Counted from the first letter of the stretch, positions 1-7,963 are shown. The stretch is DNA of 15,836 nucleotides from Candidatus Woesearchaeota archaeon (GCA_019322375.1 JAHWIP010000055.1:1-15836), one strand, 5' to 3'. Numbers and translations: made by a program. Notes: generated by a model from the letters alone, not told the origin.

Positions 1-2652
1 AAGGTCACTATAAGACTCATTAATCCAAAGGCTGGTGTCGTCTTGTTCTGCACAGCAATACCTGCCAGTAGCTAAGAAACCAGCATTAGTACAAGAATCC
101 TGCAAAGACTCATTATCCATGTCCATGCTCCAGCTGCCATCACCCAAGCAAAACAAAATCCTACCAGAAGCATTAATATACTGCCCAGGAGAAAACTCAA
201 CCCCTCCTTCACCAATAGTTCCAGGAATATCAGTGCACCCATCATCACCACAACAAACCCCTATCTTTGCTCTTGCAGGCTCCTGATTACCAGGAGTCAT
301 GGTCTCATCTGTGAAACAAGCATAGCTGTTATTTTCAACTTCACCCATGATAGTGCCGTTGCTGAAATAATAAAACAAGCCGGGTAATTTATAATAACCA
401 ATGTTCTCATCAGGAGTTGCTCTTGCCTTGCAAAGCTCTACCATTCTCCAATCAGTTTTTCCATAACTAACACTCCAAGTGCCGCCGCCAGGAGTTTTAT
501 GCTCAAGATTAAGGTTATCAAACTCAGAAAGACTTATTCTTCCTGGGCAAGGAAGAACAGCAATGCTTTCTCTTGGTTCTACATAAGCATTTCCACTTAG
601 CTCTCTCCAATCCAGCACAGGAGCAGGACAAATCTCATACCCTTCTCTGCCAGGAGGATTTCCATCATCACCAGTATCAAACACAGTCTTAGTTGTGTCT
701 ACTACTGCTGCAAAAACATAAGTGCTGGTTGCTGTATCTGGCTTAACATCACAAACCAGGTCTGTCTCAGGAACAATGGTCCATCCATAAATCGGGTGGC
801 CTGGACAGGAATTGCGGTTTGTAAAACGTCCGCTATGCCCTCCAATCTGGTACATTTCTTGACCACAAACATACGCTCTTCCTCCTGTAAGTTTTCCATC
901 AATGCCTGCTATGTTCTCATTAGGTCCTGTTATTCTCCAAACAGGATTAGCAGTATAATAATCAGGATAAGCATTAAAAGCATACTCTGGAACACAGAGC
1001 TGATAATTATGGCTTTGAATATATCTTACTATTCTATCAGCATCAACACACTTAACAAACATGTTGTTAAGATTAGCAATAGGATAATTATGTATTTCTC
1101 CTCCACAAGCAGGAGCCTTGAATACTTCTCCTTCAATAGAAGGGTCCCTGACATCATGCCATATAGCTCCATCGCAAACAGCACCAACATTACACTTCAT
1201 TCCTGTTAGCTCCCTGCACTTGCCATCACCACAACAACCAAGGCCATCAACAAAGTCAGCAGCAGAACCAATAGCTGCCTGGCAAATATTTTCGTATTGA
1301 TTAATGTCGTGGGAAAGATAAATAGGATTAGATGAAGATGAACCATCACCCCAAACAGAATGATACAAATCTCCGTTCTTTACAACCTCATAATAAAAGT
1401 AAGGATTAGAAGAAGGATTAACACCAAAAGAAGCACCTCCTCTGCCTACACAACTACCAACACAAAAAGGTCTGTCTGAAGGACAAAAACCTTGATTACC
1501 AGAATAAACAGTGCTGGTTCCACCAGGATTAAAACCACACTGCCCGCAATTAAAAGGGTCATTAGTAATATTAACACAAGCAGAGCCTCCAGTAACAACA
1601 GTATTCGGATTAATATCAGAGAAATTATAAGCATACTTGTTCTGATTAGGAGTAGGGCACAATCTGCAGTCAGAGGTAGGGCCTTCTACTTGACACTCTG
1701 AGTCAGAACGTTCCTCGCAAGGAGGTGGTGGTCTTGGAGGAGGGCCTCCTGTGCCTCCAGGGCAAAACACTTCTTCATTCTCATCCACGTCTCGAAAAGC
1801 AACTTCAAAACCAATCCAAGGGGCTGTTGTGCCATCAATCTCTATATAAGCACATTTAAGACGGTCAAGACCATCATTTCCATGTTGGGCACCACAAATA
1901 GCAACCGTGTTATATCCGCAAGTTCCTTCTGTGTTTCTTCCTTCTGGATCAACCCAAGAATCAACTTTTTGAATTGTAATTGTGCCTCCCTGAGAAGCCT
2001 CAACTGGACAACACTTCATATCATCAATCTCATTCTCACCATCTGTGTCTCCTTTAAAACCGCAAATAACTTCTCCAGGATCACAACAAGTTTCAGAACC
2101 ACCAATTTGCATAAAACCAGAGCCATCATCAATAATATTTACTCCTAAAAGCCCTGAACAAGCAAATCTGTTAATGCTCTCATGTTCTAAGCCAAGAATG
2201 TCATATTCATTCTTAAATTTATAAGCTGCCATGCCAGAATAACTATCAACACAACGACCAGCCCTGCATTCACACGAGCCGCTTGAGCAAGTATCACAGG
2301 AATTAGAATCTTGTGCAACACAATAAGTTCCATCACAGCTCTCACACTGTCCGCAGCAAGCAGGAGCAGAACTGCAATCTGCTCTGCAATTACCATCATC
2401 ACAAACACAACCACAAGTTCCTTGGGTACAGCCAGAACAAACACCATCAGGAGCTATTTCACAAGTTCCATACCCCTCTTCATATTCTCCTGGGCAATCT
2501 ATATCTGCCCCATCACATTCCTGGCATTGTCCGCATTCATCATCCTCACAGCAGTTTTCTCCTACTGCACTCATTGAGAACTGTGCTTGCGGAATCAATA
2601 GTATTACAAACAGAACTAATATTAAAAAAGATATTTTGTTAAGCCTTTTCAT
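1..2652 (-). CDS. Large Cys-rich secreted protein, C-terminus cut by window edge
   Basis: I read this frame as open without a stop from ATG at 2652 to base 1, giving 884 codons; the C-terminus lies outside the window. The start is set by a GGTGG-type ribosome site 8-9 nt upstream and by a signal peptide: a KR-containing n-region, a hydrophobic stretch at about residues 8-21, and likely cleavage near MSA/VGEN (about 29). Residues 34-134 are extremely Cys-rich, with a repeated CGQC-x2-CDG module (40-48 and 100-108). Residues 195-217 and 251-272 look like an internal duplication (VICG/AICG, then a D/G-rich turn and MKCC/LKCA). A Pro-rich linker at 304-311 is followed by a segment with NCGQCG at 368-373, resembling Stig1-type Cys motifs. 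Many disulfide-like Cys pairs and no catalytic motif suggest an extracellular structural, adhesive or binding protein. Function is unknown. It lies downstream of the RNase P gene but probably has its own promoter. Confidence 0.85.
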   Translation of the reverse strand, partial: MKRLNKISFLILVLFVILLIPQAQFSMSAVGENCCEDDECGQCQECDGADIDCPGEYEEGYGTCEIAPDGVCSGCTQGTCGCVCDDGNCRADCSSAPACCGQCESCDGTYCVAQDSNSCDTCSSGSCECRAGRCVDSYSGMAAYKFKNEYDILGLEHESINRFACSGLLGVNIIDDGSGFMQIGGSETCCDPGEVICGFKGDTDGENEIDDMKCCPVEASQGGTITIQKVDSWVDPEGRNTEGTCGYNTVAICGAQHGNDGLDRLKCAYIEIDGTTAPWIGFEVAFRDVDENEEVFCPGGTGGPPPRPPPPCEERSDSECQVEGPTSDCRLCPTPNQNKYAYNFSDINPNTVVTGGSACVNITNDPFNCGQCGFNPGGTSTVYSGNQGFCPSDRPFCVGSCVGRGGASFGVNPSSNPYFYYEVVKNGDLYHSVWGDGSSSSNPIYLSHDINQYENICQAAIGSAADFVDGLGCCGDGKCRELTGMKCNVGAVCDGAIWHDVRDPSIEGEVFKAPACGGEIHNYPIANLNNMFVKCVDADRIVRYIQSHNYQLCVPEYAFNAYPDYYTANPVWRITGPNENIAGIDGKLTGGRAYVCGQEMYQIGGHSGRFTNRNSCPGHPIYGWTIVPETDLVCDVKPDTATSTYVFAAVVDTTKTVFDTGDDGNPPGREGYEICPAPVLDWRELSGNAYVEPRESIAVLPCPGRISLSEFDNLNLEHKTPGGGTWSVSYGKTDWRMVELCKARATPDENIGYYKLPGLFYYFSNGTIMGEVENNSYACFTDETMTPGNQEPARAKIGVCCGDDGCTDIPGTIGEGGVEFSPGQYINASGRILFCLGDGSWSMDMDNESLQDSCTNAGFLATGRYCCAEQDDTSLWINESYSDL

Positions 2653-2697
2653 GCAAAAACCCACCTGTCTTTTTAGATTTTAAAAATATCAAGAATA

Positions 2698-2710
2698 CTA
2701 TTTAAATTTA
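2698..2710 (-). promoter_or_regulatory. TATA-like box of the Cys-rich secreted protein
   Basis: On the minus strand an AAATTTAAATAG stretch lies about 50 nt upstream of the ATG at 2652, in the short gap after the RNase P gene. A start site about 25 nt downstream would leave a leader of roughly 25 nt carrying the GGTGG ribosome site near 2661-2667. This is inferred from spacing and composition only. Confidence 0.4.
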
Positions 2711-2717
2711 ACGATAA

Positions 2718-3260
2718 TCACATTAATTTAATGATCCTTGCAAATCCACCAATATCTTTGGGTGCTCTCATCTCTAAAGGGTTTGTTGCAAGGGTTGCTA
2801 TTAATGTTTTTATTTTGTATTTTCTGCACAGCTTTGCATTCTGCATCATTCTTGGTAATGTATATCTGTCTTCCTTTGCCAAGCCAAGGTTAAAAACAAT
2901 TATTTTGTTTTTTTCTTTTGCAATCCTGCACATTATATCGTCTAATCCTGCTCTTCGCTGGTAAAGAAAATCTATTTTTTCACTGCTCTCTGCATTTATC
3001 AAGTATTTTATTTTTTTATGCTCAAAAAAGCCTCTTTGTGCTGATGCAAATATATAATCATATCTTCTCTTGGCTTTATCAACTTCCTGCTTGTTCTTAG
3101 CTAAAAAAGCATAATGAATCTTGAGTTTTTTTGAAACAAGCTTAGGAACCTGTTTTTTTATATCATCATAAAGAAAAATCAGTTCTTTAAACCCTAGTTT
3201 TTCACCTGTTTCCAAAAGTTCTGCTTCATTATTCTCTGGCATCACAATATCAATGTTCAT
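2718..3260 (-). CDS. rnp3: RNase P protein component 3 (Rpp30 homolog)
   Basis: This is the Rpp30-type protein subunit of archaeal RNase P, the ribonucleoprotein that removes 5' leaders from tRNA precursors in the cytoplasm. The family signature is visible in the second half: YQRRAGLDDIMCRIAKE (100-116, matching the family's R-SGL-H-CKLAKK stretch), RMMQNAKLCRKYKI (137-150) and NPLEMRAPKDI (160-170). The N-terminal half has alternating strands and helices compatible with the family's TIM-barrel-like fold. At 180 residues it is shorter than many archaeal homologs, which I recall as a little over 200, but no motif is missing. The start is ATG at 3260, with a TATA-like box about 29 nt upstream that suggests a nearly leaderless mRNA. 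It is divergent from the SpoIIM-family gene and followed by the secreted protein gene on the same strand. Confidence 0.92.
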   Translation of the reverse strand: MNIDIVMPENNEAELLETGEKLGFKELIFLYDDIKKQVPKLVSKKLKIHYAFLAKNKQEVDKAKRRYDYIFASAQRGFFEHKKIKYLINAESSEKIDFLYQRRAGLDDIMCRIAKEKNKIIVFNLGLAKEDRYTLPRMMQNAKLCRKYKIKTLIATLATNPLEMRAPKDIGGFARIIKLM

Positions 3261-3282
3261 ATTAAACCTTTAATCAGGGAGT

Positions 3283-3294
3283 GCTTTTATACTT
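3283..3294 (-). promoter_or_regulatory. TATA box for rnp3
   Basis: The minus strand reads AAGTATAAAAGC here, centred about 29 nt before the rnp3 ATG at 3260. That spacing puts transcription initiation at or just before the start codon. It forms half of a divergent promoter region with the SpoIIM-family gene. Confidence 0.55.
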
Positions 3295-3344
3295 TTCTAA
3301 TCTAAAGGCTGCCTTGTTTAAACAGAATTGTTTGTTCCAAAAGG

Positions 3345-3352
3345 TTTATAAA
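3345..3352 (+). promoter_or_regulatory. TATA box for the SpoIIM-family gene
   Basis: A perfect TTTATAAA box lies about 27 nt upstream of the ATG at 3375, the standard archaeal box A to start-site distance, so the transcript is probably leaderless. No ribosome site is visible ahead of the ATG, in agreement with this. Confidence 0.6.
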
Positions 3353-3374
3353 CTTAAATATCACAAAACAATTC

Positions 3375-4232
3375 ATGGTCCTGGAATCCTTACTATCCCC
3401 TTTTAAAGCAGAGCAAAGACCTAGCAGGCTTCTCTTCTTAGGGGCTTTTTTCTGCTCAGTAGCTATTGTTCTTAGTCTTTGGATTTTTAAATCCCAGGCA
3501 AGCCTTATAATGGTTTTCCTAACAGCAATGGCAGCCCTGCCTTTAATATACAACACGATTAAGATGGAGGAGGAAAAAGACTTGCAAGGCATGGAGGAGA
3601 AGTGGCTGTTAAAAGAGCATGCCAAAGCTCTTAAAGCCTTTGTTTACTTATTCATTGGAGCAACAGTTATGTTTGCTTTCTGGTATGTTGTTTTATCCTC
3701 AGACACAGTGACTGCTCTTTTCCAAACACAGACAACCACTATTAATGCTATTAACAGCAAGGTAACAGGCAATCTTAGTTTTACTGGAAACATGGCTTTT
3801 TTTTCAAAAGTATTTCTTAACAATATAAAAGTGCTTATCTTCTGCATATTATTTTCCTTTGTGTATGGTTCAGGAGCAATATTCATACTTATGTGGAATG
3901 CCTCGGTAATAGGCACAGCCATAGGCAATTTTGTGAGAACCGAGCTGGCAAAAGCAGCCAGCATGATAGGTTTTGATAAGATAGCCCATTACTTCCAGGT
4001 TATTAGCATGGGTTTATTCAGATACTCGCTCCATGGCATACCAGAAATCCTGGCATACTTTGTAGGCGGATTAGCAGGAGGAATAATAGGAATAGCAGTA
4101 ATCAAACATGACTTTGGAACAACCAAGTTCGAGCATATATTGTTAGATTCTGCAGATTTGTTGTTATTAAGCTTAGGAATTCTTTTTGTAGCAGCGTTGT
4201 TAGAAGTTTTTGTTACGCCGATAATCTTTTGA
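3375..4232 (+). CDS. SpoIIM-family (stage II sporulation protein M-like) integral membrane protein
   Basis: This 285-residue polytopic membrane protein has about six or seven hydrophobic segments (roughly 19-38, 43-60, 87-107, 150-172, 175-190, 222-243 and 260-282). Family hallmarks are the NNIKVLIFCILFSFVYGSG-type segment (about 149-167), the following NASVIGTAIGN (175-185) and the conserved HGIPE (220-224), where the family has an HGxxE motif before a Gly-rich helix. In Bacillus SpoIIM takes part in peptidoglycan remodelling during engulfment, but archaeal relatives (DUF95/SpoIIM superfamily) do not sporulate and have no established role. A membrane-organising or transport role is only a guess. 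The start is ATG at 3375, chosen because a TATA box lies at the leaderless distance. Its 3' end converges with the RPA32-like gene across a 21-nt gap containing a hairpin. Confidence 0.85.
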   Translation: MVLESLLSPFKAEQRPSRLLFLGAFFCSVAIVLSLWIFKSQASLIMVFLTAMAALPLIYNTIKMEEEKDLQGMEEKWLLKEHAKALKAFVYLFIGATVMFAFWYVVLSSDTVTALFQTQTTTINAINSKVTGNLSFTGNMAFFSKVFLNNIKVLIFCILFSFVYGSGAIFILMWNASVIGTAIGNFVRTELAKAASMIGFDKIAHYFQVISMGLFRYSLHGIPEILAYFVGGLAGGIIGIAVIKHDFGTTKFEHILLDSADLLLLSLGILFVAALLEVFVTPIIF

Positions 4233-4262
4233 TTGAGAAGCCTGGGTGGCGCTTCACCTCAA
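4233..4262. terminator. Hairpin between convergent genes, possible bidirectional terminator
   Basis: TTGAGAAGC pairs with GCTT and CTCAA across a 9-nt loop, with a 3-nt bulge in the descending arm. The hairpin sits exactly between the stop codons of two convergent genes and overlaps the last codons of the RPA32-like gene. There is no clear T run after it on either strand, so its terminator role is inferred from position only. Confidence 0.35.
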
Positions 4263-4868
4263 TATCTTCAACTTCCCTGTTCTTACCTCAAACACTTCTC
4301 CTTCTTCTATGAGTTTCTGCACTAGTTCCTCTGCGTTTGGTGCGCCGCTCCTCTTTTTTACTTCTTCAATATCTGCTCCCTCTCCAACATCCATGTCTTT
4401 TATGAATTCAAGGATTTTTTGAAAATAATTAACAGGCTTTTCCTTGTCTTCAATTATTACTCTGCTCTCTGGCTTAACTTTTTTTCTTTTCTTGTTCAAA
4501 ACTTCGAGCTGAGCCTGCCTGTGCAAGCCCCATTTTGAATCCATCTTCTTGATTATCTCTGGCAGAACATATTTCTCCTCGTTATATATACGAGGCCTTC
4601 CAATAACCATTACCAAGTCTCCTAGGTTTAAGTCAGTGAAAGTGCCGCCTTCAAAACTCCTAAGCAGAATTCTTCCACTGCCATCATCAAGAATAATTCC
4701 TCCGCTAACATCCTTGCTAACAACAACCCCAAATATATTGACTCTGGAAACATCTCCTATCTCAGTAGAAAAATAACTTGGCTTCCAGCCCTCTGTTTTA
4801 ATAAAGCTGCCTCTAAGCAAATCATTAATCATGCAGATAGTAGCAGTTTCTCTTTTAATTGGTGGCAT
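4254..4868 (-). CDS. RPA32-like single-strand DNA-binding (OB-fold) protein
   Basis: This 204-residue protein resembles archaeal RPA32/RPA-associated proteins, which work with the large RPA subunit to coat single-stranded DNA in replication and repair. An OB-fold spans about residues 36-110 (VSRVNIFGVVV, then ILDDGSGRILLRSF, then LGDLVMVIGRPRIYNEEKY). A basic linker (126-134) follows, and a C-terminal winged-helix-like domain (about 145-204) includes DIEEVKKRSGAPNAEELVQKLIEEGEVFE as successive short elements. I chose ATG at 4868: GAGGGGG lies just upstream, and the family start pattern of a basic stretch then the IxDLxxG motif fits. A longer frame opening at TTG 4913 would add 15 residues, but it has no ribosome site and runs into the repeated hairpin element, so I reject it. 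The gene follows mcm on the same strand. The large RPA subunit is not in the window. Confidence 0.88.
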   Translation of the reverse strand: MPPIKRETATICMINDLLRGSFIKTEGWKPSYFSTEIGDVSRVNIFGVVVSKDVSGGIILDDGSGRILLRSFEGGTFTDLNLGDLVMVIGRPRIYNEEKYVLPEIIKKMDSKWGLHRQAQLEVLNKKRKKVKPESRVIIEDKEKPVNYFQKILEFIKDMDVGEGADIEEVKKRSGAPNAEELVQKLIEEGEVFEVRTGKLKILR

Positions 4869-4890
4869 TTCCCCCTCAGCAATTATCCTT

Positions 4891-5031
4891 TTTGCAAGGT
4901 TGGTTTGCGCCAATTTGCGGAGGCAACATCTAATGCCTAATTAACCGCGAAGGAGGGGGACGTGCCCCCTACGGGGAGCCGGAGCACTCGAAATTTGTGT
5001 GCGTGCCGGAGCCCGGCGCCAACCTTGCAAA
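4891..5031 (-). repeat. Repeated structured element, copy B (mcm-RPA32 spacer)
   Basis: This GC-rich block of about 141 nt in an AT-rich gene spacer is a diverged copy of the element at 8236-8361, in opposite orientation. Read on the minus strand, its ends form a 13-bp perfect stem (CCAACCTTGCAAA at 5019-5031 with TTTGCAAGGTTGG at 4891-4903, plus-strand notation), extended by GCG/CGC pairs past a small bulge. Internal hairpins include GAGU-GCUCCG-GCUC (near 4976-4989) and GGGGG-CACGU-CCCCC (near 4952-4967). An 18-nt block at 4943-4960 is identical to copy A. It begins 10 nt after the mcm stop and ends 22 nt before the RPA32 ATG, so it would be in the leader or the inter-cistronic mRNA. It could be a stand-alone ncRNA, a cis-regulatory leader, or a small non-autonomous mobile element. 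I recognise no known family. Confidence 0.7.
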
Positions 5032-5040
5032 TTAAAACAA

Positions 5041-7056
5041 TCATATTTTCGATATAACCCCGTGCCTTGGACTAAACACATCTCCTGTTCGTTTTAGTTT
5101 CTCTATTATCTCGTCAACTCTGTCTTTTTCCACTCCTTTTAAGTCTGCTTCTCTTTCTATGTCTTCTACAGGAATGGTTTTTCCCAGCACTTTTTCAAGT
5201 TCATTAATAATCTCTCTGACTACAACTATGTCGCTTCTCTCAGCAGCACTTATGCCTGTTGCCAGCCTGTCAATATCTATTCTGCCTGTCTCTGGGTCAA
5301 GGCCTATCTGGGATAAACAATGGTGCACCAGTTCAATAGCTCTTTTAGCGTCTTTTTTCAGCACTTTGTCGCGCAACTCTATTTTTGCACTTGCCTCGCT
5401 CAATCTTATCAAAGCTTCTAATTGTCTTGGACTGATGGCTATGGTTCTTATGGCTTCTTCTCTTTCACCTATATTTCGCATATTCACAAAAAAGTCCTGG
5501 ATTTCTTTTCTAGCAGCATCTGTTATTCTTGGAAACATCTTTCTTCGTGCATAAGAAACATATTTTTTTATTAGTTCTGAATCTACTTCTGTTTCTTTTC
5601 TGTCAGCGCTTTGATGCAGGCGAAGGATAAAGCCTGCTAGTTTCTCATCTTTAGATTTATCAGGCAGGTCTCTCATTGGAAAAATTAAGTCAAAACGGTT
5701 AAGCAGGGTGGTTGGCAATTCTATTTGTTTTGCAATAAGGTCATAAGGGTCAAACCTTCCAAATTTTGGGTTGGCTGCTGCCAGCACAGTGGTCTCTGCT
5801 CTCAGGGTTGCTTGTATGTTTGCTTTGCTAATAGTTATGGTTTGCTGTTCCAGTCCTTCGTGCATTGCGCTCTGGTCTTCCTGAGTCATTTTATCCAGCT
5901 CATCAATACAGCACAATCCTTTATTGGTTAACACAAGGGCTCCTGCTTCTAAGGCCCAGCCTCTTAAGAACTCGTCTTTAACAACAGTTGCTGTCAAGCC
6001 TGCTCCTGTTGCTCCTTTTCCACTAACATACCTGCTCTTAGGAGCAACCACACTTATTCTTTTTAATAACTGGCTCTTGCCGCTTCCAGGGTCACCCACC
6101 AGCAATATATGTATGTCCCCTCGGGTAACATCTCCCCGGTCCCTTTTCTTAAGAACACCGCCCAGCATTTGCAATAAAAGAGCTTCTTTTACTCTTTCAT
6201 AACCATAAATGCTGGGTGCTAATGAATCCCGTAGTTTTTCAAAAACCTTTTTGTCCTTTGCCAGCTCAAGTATCTGTGCTTCTTCTTCCTCGCTAATATC
6301 AATCTCATAAAAATCTTCTTGTATAGGCTCAATATTATTTGCATCACTGAATAAATCAAATCTTGTGGTGCGAACACCCCCTATCTCTATGGGAATTTCT
6401 TTTATAACCCCGCTTACCACTATCTTGCTTCCAGGATTGGTTTTTTTATCACTCATAGGGCTTACTAAATCACTTTTTAAGAAAACACTCAGTCTTTTTG
6501 GCTGCTCTCCTCCTTCCAAGTCTTCAGGCGCTTCTTCTAAGACGATTTTTTGAGCATCGACCAGTTCTTTTGATATAAGCCTGAACTTTCCTCTTCTTCC
6601 ACAACTACATCTGCTAGGCTCTTTGAACTTGGTGTCAAGCTGAAGCACATTGATAATGTTGCCGCAGCTGGGGCATTCAAATCTTGCACTGGTAACCTGT
6701 GGCCTTACATCGCTTTTCTGCCTTACAAGCCCTTCTATTTCTATTAGTTTCCCAATATCACTGCTCCGGATATTCCTGATCTGGCTTTTCTGGGAATCAG
6801 GAAGATTAAAAAACCTTATCTTAAAGTTCTTGGTGTCTCCTTCTATATCAAAGCTGTCCACTGCCAGCTCAGCAGCTTTTACTATCTCGTCTGGTTTTTC
6901 AAGCAGCAACTCTGCTAATTCAGGATTAAACTTGGATAAAGCATTAAAATCTATTTTAAGAAACTTGTCCCCCCTGCTTGTCTGCCTGACCAAATCCTTG
7001 TAATACTCTGCTTCTATGAATTTGTAAAACAAATTTATTTGTTCTGAAACATCCAC
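5041..7056 (-). CDS. mcm: MCM replicative helicase
   Basis: This is the hexameric minichromosome maintenance ATPase that unwinds DNA at replication forks. Its 671 residues are a normal length. The N-terminal DNA-binding part carries a zinc-binding set C128-x2-C131 and C150-x-C152, followed by the OB-fold hairpin region. The AAA+ core has Walker A GDPGSGKS (321-328), Walker B CCIDELD (382-388), sensor 1 N429 in AAANPKFGRF, and the arginine finger R454 in LLNRFDLIF; many homologs have SRFDLIF here. A winged-helix domain occupies the last 80 or so residues. The start is GTG at 7056, supported by GGTGG six nt upstream. It follows tbp on the minus strand after a 115-nt spacer with its own promoter-like box, and precedes the RPA32-like gene, so helicase and single-strand binding protein may share a transcript. 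Confidence 0.98.
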   Translation of the reverse strand: MDVSEQINLFYKFIEAEYYKDLVRQTSRGDKFLKIDFNALSKFNPELAELLLEKPDEIVKAAELAVDSFDIEGDTKNFKIRFFNLPDSQKSQIRNIRSSDIGKLIEIEGLVRQKSDVRPQVTSARFECPSCGNIINVLQLDTKFKEPSRCSCGRRGKFRLISKELVDAQKIVLEEAPEDLEGGEQPKRLSVFLKSDLVSPMSDKKTNPGSKIVVSGVIKEIPIEIGGVRTTRFDLFSDANNIEPIQEDFYEIDISEEEEAQILELAKDKKVFEKLRDSLAPSIYGYERVKEALLLQMLGGVLKKRDRGDVTRGDIHILLVGDPGSGKSQLLKRISVVAPKSRYVSGKGATGAGLTATVVKDEFLRGWALEAGALVLTNKGLCCIDELDKMTQEDQSAMHEGLEQQTITISKANIQATLRAETTVLAAANPKFGRFDPYDLIAKQIELPTTLLNRFDLIFPMRDLPDKSKDEKLAGFILRLHQSADRKETEVDSELIKKYVSYARRKMFPRITDAARKEIQDFFVNMRNIGEREEAIRTIAISPRQLEALIRLSEASAKIELRDKVLKKDAKRAIELVHHCLSQIGLDPETGRIDIDRLATGISAAERSDIVVVREIINELEKVLGKTIPVEDIEREADLKGVEKDRVDEIIEKLKRTGDVFSPRHGVISKI

Positions 7057-7103
7057 TCTTAACCACCTTTATTTAATAAAGAGCAACAAAGTGAGTATGT
7101 AAT

Positions 7104-7116
7104 AATATAAAAATAC
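7104..7116 (-). promoter_or_regulatory. TATA-like box and strong ribosome site for mcm
   Basis: The minus strand reads GTATTTTTATATT here, about 50 nt before the GTG start at 7056. Initiation about 25 nt downstream would give a leader near 27 nt that includes GGTGG at about 7063-7067. The ribosome site decides the GTG start over the internal codons. Confidence 0.45.
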
Positions 7117-7123
7117 TTTGAAT

Positions 7124-7129
7124 AAAAAA
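7124..7129 (-). terminator. Possible T-run terminator after tbp
   Basis: A TTTTTT run on the minus strand lies about 45 nt after the tbp stop and directly ahead of the mcm promoter-like box. Archaeal terminators are often bare T tracts. This one is short, so the call is weak. Confidence 0.25.
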
Positions 7130-7171
7130 CCGGAAATATCCTGTTTAACTCCTTGTTTTTTTCTGCTTATT

Positions 7172-7963
7172 TTATTTAACTGCTTTTAAGGTCTCCACCA
7201 GCTTGTCAAGAGCAGCATGAACCTCGGTCTCTGATTTAGTGCCTGTGCAAACAACTTTTCCATTGCTGAACAACAAGAAAGTTGCTTTTGCTTCCATTAA
7301 CTTGTAAACAAGCCCTGGAAACTGCTCAGGTTCATACTCTGTGTTGTCAAGCTTCATTGCAAGAACATTAAGATTAAGGTCCATGCCAATATTTCCGCTG
7401 GCAACAATGTTCTGAATATTAATCTTTGGTGTAATAGTAATTTTTATACCGATTTTTTTCAAGCTCTCAATAATCCTGTCAATGCTCTCCTGCACCTTGT
7501 CCATGCTCCTGGCTCCTGTGCAAACAACTTTTCCAGAGCTAAAAATAAGAGCAGACGTCTTTGGGTCCTTAATTCTGATAACCAGCCCTGGAAACTGCTC
7601 AGGATTATACTCTGTATTGCTAAGAGTAGCAGCCATTTTTTCAAGAGGAATATCATGCTCCAAACTGGTAGAAACAACAATATTAACCACGCGAATATCC
7701 CTTGGGCCTGCTTCAGGATACTTTTCAGCAATTTTTTTTATCTCTGGTTTCACAGGTCTTTTCTTTTTAGCAACTCTTTTCTTTATAACTCTCTTAATCT
7801 TCTTTGTTTTTCTAACAGGTCTTTTTATTTTTCTTGCTTTTGGTTTTCTTTTCAAAATCTTTCTCTTGACAGCCTTTTTCCTAACAGCCTTCTTCTTTAC
7901 CTTTCTTCTCATGGGCTTTTTTTTAGTGCTTTTCTTTTTCTTTGCCTTTTTCTTTTTTACCAT
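7172..7963 (-). CDS. tbp: TATA-box binding protein (TBP) with a long Lys/Arg-rich N-terminal tail
   Basis: This is the general transcription factor that binds and bends box A promoters and recruits TFB and RNA polymerase. The TBP core covers about residues 88-263 and has two direct repeats: NTEYNPEQFPGLV with FSSGKVVCTGA (117-151), and NTEYEPEQFPGLV with FSNGKVVCTGT (207-242). The four DNA-intercalating phenylalanines appear intact (F124, F141, F215 and F232). Archaeal TBPs are usually about 180-190 residues; this one has 263 because residues 1-73 are almost entirely Lys, Arg, Pro, Ala and Val, like a histone H1 or nucleoid-protein tail. The start is ATG at 7963 with GGAGGG at 7971-7976, so the tail is very likely translated. 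It is divergent from the aIF2 beta gene and upstream of mcm. Confidence 0.96.
   Translation of the reverse strand: MVKKKKAKKKKSTKKKPMRRKVKKKAVRKKAVKRKILKRKPKARKIKRPVRKTKKIKRVIKKRVAKKKRPVKPEIKKIAEKYPEAGPRDIRVVNIVVSTSLEHDIPLEKMAATLSNTEYNPEQFPGLVIRIKDPKTSALIFSSGKVVCTGARSMDKVQESIDRIIESLKKIGIKITITPKINIQNIVASGNIGMDLNLNVLAMKLDNTEYEPEQFPGLVYKLMEAKATFLLFSNGKVVCTGTKSETEVHAALDKLVETLKAVK

Noticed and set aside
796..1209. Plus-strand ORF of 137 codons opposite the secreted protein
   Set aside because: It lies antisense to a continuous 884-codon frame that has a signal peptide and ribosome site. Its composition is what the reverse strand of a Cys/Gly-rich gene yields.
3302..3625. Minus-strand ORF of 107 codons overlapping the 5' end of the SpoIIM-family gene
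   Set aside because: It is antisense to a gene with family motifs and a well-placed TATA box, and it crosses both divergent promoters.
4869..4913. N-terminal extension of the RPA32-like protein from TTG at 4913
   Set aside because: No ribosome site, a rare start codon, and overlap with the terminal stem of the repeated element. ATG at 4868 has GAGGGGG upstream and fits the family N-terminus.
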